A stretch of 64,000 nt of DNA from Apostichopus japonicus (lineage: Eukaryota; Echinodermata; Holothuroidea; Aspidochirotida; Stichopodidae). The position numbers and the translations under genes were made by a program. Location: the NCBI RefSeq assembly GCF_037975245.1, contig NC_092568.1, positions 40,416,631 through 40,480,630 of the forward strand. The letters run 5' to 3'. This document shows positions 60,867 through 64,000 of this stretch, one piece after another. The notes beneath the pieces are model-generated. The model had not been told where the DNA came from. It was given only the letters and a program-made list of their open reading frames with translations, and did not search any database. Each line of letters opens with the position of its first letter. Position 1 is the stretch's first letter.

Positions 60867-62755
60867 CAGATATATATTTGAAATTCAAATGTATCCGTAT
60901 CAAGAGGAGTAGGTTTTATACGCTGACAAGAATGAGGAATATCAGGTATTTTCTTCGCATTTCTCCACCTAATTTGCATAATGATTCCTCTTGTATGCCC
61001 TTTTCATAAGGAAAAAAATCAATAATTTTTAGACATAATGATGGAGATATGAAGTACACATCCATGCACTCAAATGAATTGATTATTCTTTTCATGAGAG
61101 GGACTCTGGGTTTCTGAACAACGCATGAGTTGGCCTATATGTCGAAATGCTGAGTGATTTTTTTTTCTGAGTTTTCTCAATCCCTAAATGCGAATGTTTG
61201 AAATTAGCAGTTGGCTAAGCACCCTGCAGCAATAAAGGGGCCTAGTATAGGTAGTGCGAAGAGGACCCATTTGATGAGAGAGTGCAACGCCATCTATCAT
61301 CCATACAGCGTATGTAACAGAGATCGTTTCGTTGAACAACTTCCCCAAAATATTTAAGAAAAATCTTGCTCTTTTGGGGAAATATAGAGGAAAATTAATG
61401 TGTTGTCATGGCTATAGGGTGTAACTGTGTGTTACTATGTTTTAGTTTCCGCATTCTTTGTTATTTTCAAGTTAAATGTAAATATGTATAAACCGTATCA
61501 CTGTTATAGAAAACAGACGTTATTGTCATCATACAGAAAATCCATTAATTTCAAAGATAGGTGGCACAGTGATAACATATTACCCTTGATCGCTATACTC
61601 GTCAGTCTCATATCTGAAGGAAACATTAAACAAGTGATATAAGGTAATTCTAAGCTGTTTTTTTTTGGGGGGGGGGGGTGGTGGGACTTTGCCCATCACA
61701 AGCACTCTATATATGACAGAACAAATGTTGTTACGGGCAATAGATGATTTGTTATTGTTTACTTCTTACGTCCTTATATGTTGAATATTTATAATGTTTT
61801 ATTATATAAGTTAAAACTTCTAATTACGTGGCATGTATGTGATGAATATTCATTATGCTTACCGGGGTGTGTTAGCTATCCACCTGTTGCTTTGATATAA
61901 AACAGCTGTCGTTTCTTTACCATTTGAAACAGCTTATACGGTAGCATTGTATTGGCAAAGCAATTTTGGAAATAATTGAAAAATCATCTGTTTGCTTTGT
62001 TGAGAAGATTAATGCTCTAATGCTGGCCTACGGTGCAGACAGGTGGCCATAAGTCTGTTAACCAGAACTGTAAATCATTTTAATACTATTTTAAGCAAAT
62101 TTATGTAACCACTTCAGTCGCAGATATTCCAAATACCTATTCTTGTGTTATTTCTAAAATACGTGTAAATAATATTCTTAATTAATGAATAAGTATAATT
62201 ACCAATCTCAAATGAAGATTTCATTTACCGTTTCAACTTATGCACACATCCAAGTGTGATCGTTCGGATACACACAGGTTTACAAAATATCCAGATCACG
62301 TGAAGCATCTATATATTGCTTCCTGGAAGCCTCTGGTCGTTCTGTTGATGTTCTTTGTCACGTGATTACTCTGAGCAATTACATTATCTGCCGTTCTGAT
62401 CAATTTGGTCATCCAATCTGTCAGCGAAGGTTTAAAATAGCCTCAGCAGGGAGATAATCATTTATATGCCAAGGATAAAATGAGTAAAGTTCGACAGCGT
62501 GAGTATGACTGCAAGTGTTACACTACCATATATTTTAGAACGCTATTTTCAAATCATATTAAATGATATAGACAAACTAACGGTACATTTGGGCAACCCA
62601 ACCTCATTATCACACTAGTACACAAGTGAATGTGTTTTAATGTTATATAGTGTTGGAGAATATCGCTTATATAGTGTTACAGAGCGATCTGTATATACAT
62701 TTTATTTATATTATGTATGTATGTATGCGTGTATGTATGTATCTATGGGCGTATG
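60866..62755. other. Non-coding AT-rich sequence
   Basis: No gene or recognisable repeat family. A T/G homopolymer pair lies near 61660-61680. Confidence 0.4.

Positions 62756-62756
<1 letters not shown>

Positions 62757-62835
<79 letters not shown>
62757..62835. repeat. (TA)n microsatellite preceded by GTAT repeats
   Basis: About 39 TA units, preceded by several TATG words at 62713-62756. Confidence 0.95.
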
Positions 62836-62838
<3 letters not shown>

Positions 62839-62858
62839 GTGGTCCATACTGATAATAT

Positions 62859-62995
62859 AAAAGATAAACAAGCGAATATTTTTAACAACGAAATACTGTT
62901 GTACAATAATTGTACAATTGCCTGACGATGGAGTGGTGACCACCCCGAGATATAGCAGTATGTCGTTGTTAAAAATATTCGCTTGATTATCTTTT
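62859..62995 (+). repeat. Inverted repeat with 40-base arms enclosing a hammerhead-like motif
   Basis: Arms at 62859-62898 and 62956-62995 are complementary at 38 of 40 bases. The 57-base interior contains TTGTACAATAATTGTACAAT and a hammerhead-like core. TA/TG microsatellites lie on both sides, as if the unit inserted into a dinucleotide tract. Confidence 0.8.
62916..62970 (+). ncRNA. Hammerhead-ribozyme-like fold (type I), degenerate
   Basis: Core CTGACGA (62922-62928) fits the CUGANGA box. Stem II is GGAGTGG-TGA-CCACCCC (62930-62946) with one mismatch. GAGA follows where GAAA is expected. Stem III is ATATA-GCAG-TATGT (62950-62963) with one wobble pair. A canonical GTC triplet (62962-62964) precedes the cleavage point, and stem I pairs AATTGC (62916-62921) with GTTGTT (62965-62970) at five of six positions. 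Deviations are the A14-to-G change, one extra U after the core box, and a weak stem I. Such ribozymes occur in Penelope-like elements and retrozymes of animals. This copy may be inactive. Confidence 0.4.
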
Positions 62996-63040
62996 ATGTT
63001 ATAAACATATATATATATGCGTGTGTGTGTGTGTGTCTGT
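62996..63040 (+). repeat. Short TA and TG microsatellite
   Basis: A TATATATATATG tract is followed by about eight TG units, adjoining the inverted repeat on its right side. Confidence 0.8.
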
Positions 63041-64000
63041 GCTTTTTTTCCCCATGGAATAGTAATGTACAACGGCAAATACTGTAGCAAATAACAAAAA
63101 TCTATACCTCTATTTAGAAAGAATGACATTAAAGGCTCTCAATTAACTTTATAAGAAATATGAGTCAATTCGTCCCCAGTATCCGGTAAATAAAAAGAAA
63201 TTAAAAATATTGGAGTTTTGCTTCCCGAACCGAATACCATGGACAATGAAAATCGAGCACAACACTTTGTCGTCAAAATGAAATGAAGCGTTCCATTTTG
63301 CAACTGCTTTTGGATTGCTCCCAAAATTTGAAAATAAATATAACAACCTTTCATCAATTTGTAAGGAGTCCCAGGCACTTTCGGCAGCAGTGGTAAGAGG
63401 AGACGGTACCCTCCAGTCAGCTGGAATGGCCGAAATAAGACCCCAGTAAAAAGTAGATGGACACGTATTTTAAACTAACTTTAAGAAGGAACGTGACATA
63501 GGGAATGAAAGAACATCTGTTACATAAATAACCCCCCTTCTCGAACATAAAGCGATAGAAAATAATATTATTGTTGACTTTGATTTAGGAGTTATTCCAA
63601 ATAATTGTCCGAACTTTTTGTCATGGACCTGAAAAGAAGCATTGTGCCAAGCGCGAACAACGTCCACAACAAAGACGTAATGTATAGGCCTGTATTGTGA
63701 ATGTCTGCATAATTGCAATTACATCTAAAAAGAAAGCTTTTACCAAAACGGGCTAGTGAACTATCAACAGACAATTTCCAGAAATCTGGCCTACTGGTGT
63801 TATTACGACGGATCCAAGTACATTTTAAACCTGCAATCTAGGAATCTAAGTGAATAACATTGAAACCCGACGCCTGGTAGGGTTTATAATAGTATGACGG
63901 TTCATTTTCTCCTGCTTATATGTCTTCTATAGATTTAAATACTCATATAAATATTACTGACATAATCCTGAGCAACAGACAGCCTGGATCACATTACAAT
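63041..64000. other. Non-coding sequence to the window end
   Basis: No supported gene or repeat. Short reverse-strand frames overlap each other without domain features. Confidence 0.4.

Overview
This window is eukaryotic nuclear DNA from an animal. It is AT-rich, its genes are split by GT-AG introns, and it is crowded with inactive DNA transposons, minisatellites and one satellite array. Two conserved housekeeping genes and the transposon content (piggyBac, MULE-like and hAT-like elements, TA-dinucleotide MITEs) suggest a marine invertebrate. An echinoderm-type deuterostome would fit, but that is inference; nothing here fixes the species.

Layout. 1-8 kb: one uninterrupted 6-kb reading frame encodes a PHD finger, a MULE-like DDE transposase core, a USP-type (C19) ubiquitin protease and a Ulp1-type (C48) protease in a single polypeptide. 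This is the most unusual protein in the window. 8.5-9.8 kb: an old, diverged tandem repeat of about 175 bp. 11.2-20.7 kb: a roughly 9-kb composite inverted-repeat structure with no convincing genes. Modules A, B and C occur in order on the left and reversed on the right, and the right arm is broken by a 2.4-kb nested element. 21.2-25.1 kb: a three-exon piggyBac-family transposase gene with all catalytic Asp residues, an AT-hook and a C-terminal Cys-rich domain; its first intron holds a small inverted-repeat element carrying telomere-like repeats.

29.4-39.8 kb (+ strand): an eight-exon seipin (BSCL2) gene encoding 395 residues, reconstructed here exon by exon. Its introns hold a minisatellite split by a hAT-like insertion, two further inverted-repeat elements and a TA-type MITE. 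44.7-49.3 kb (- strand): a five-exon PIGF gene (235 residues) for GPI-anchor synthesis, convergent with seipin. Both proteins are ER membrane proteins. PIGF intron 4 holds a second copy of the MITE found in seipin intron 1.

49.3-64 kb: no convincing genes. This part contains long TA microsatellites, a 3.8-kb satellite of about 77-bp units with higher-order duplication (56.1-59.9 kb), and a hammerhead-ribozyme-like fold inside a 40-bp inverted repeat at 62.86-63.0 kb.

The two conserved genes are ordinary chromosomal genes. The rest is mostly the work of several transposon families nested in each other. Exon boundaries were read by eye from splice consensus, reading phase and protein similarity recalled from knowledge; no alignment or database search was run.
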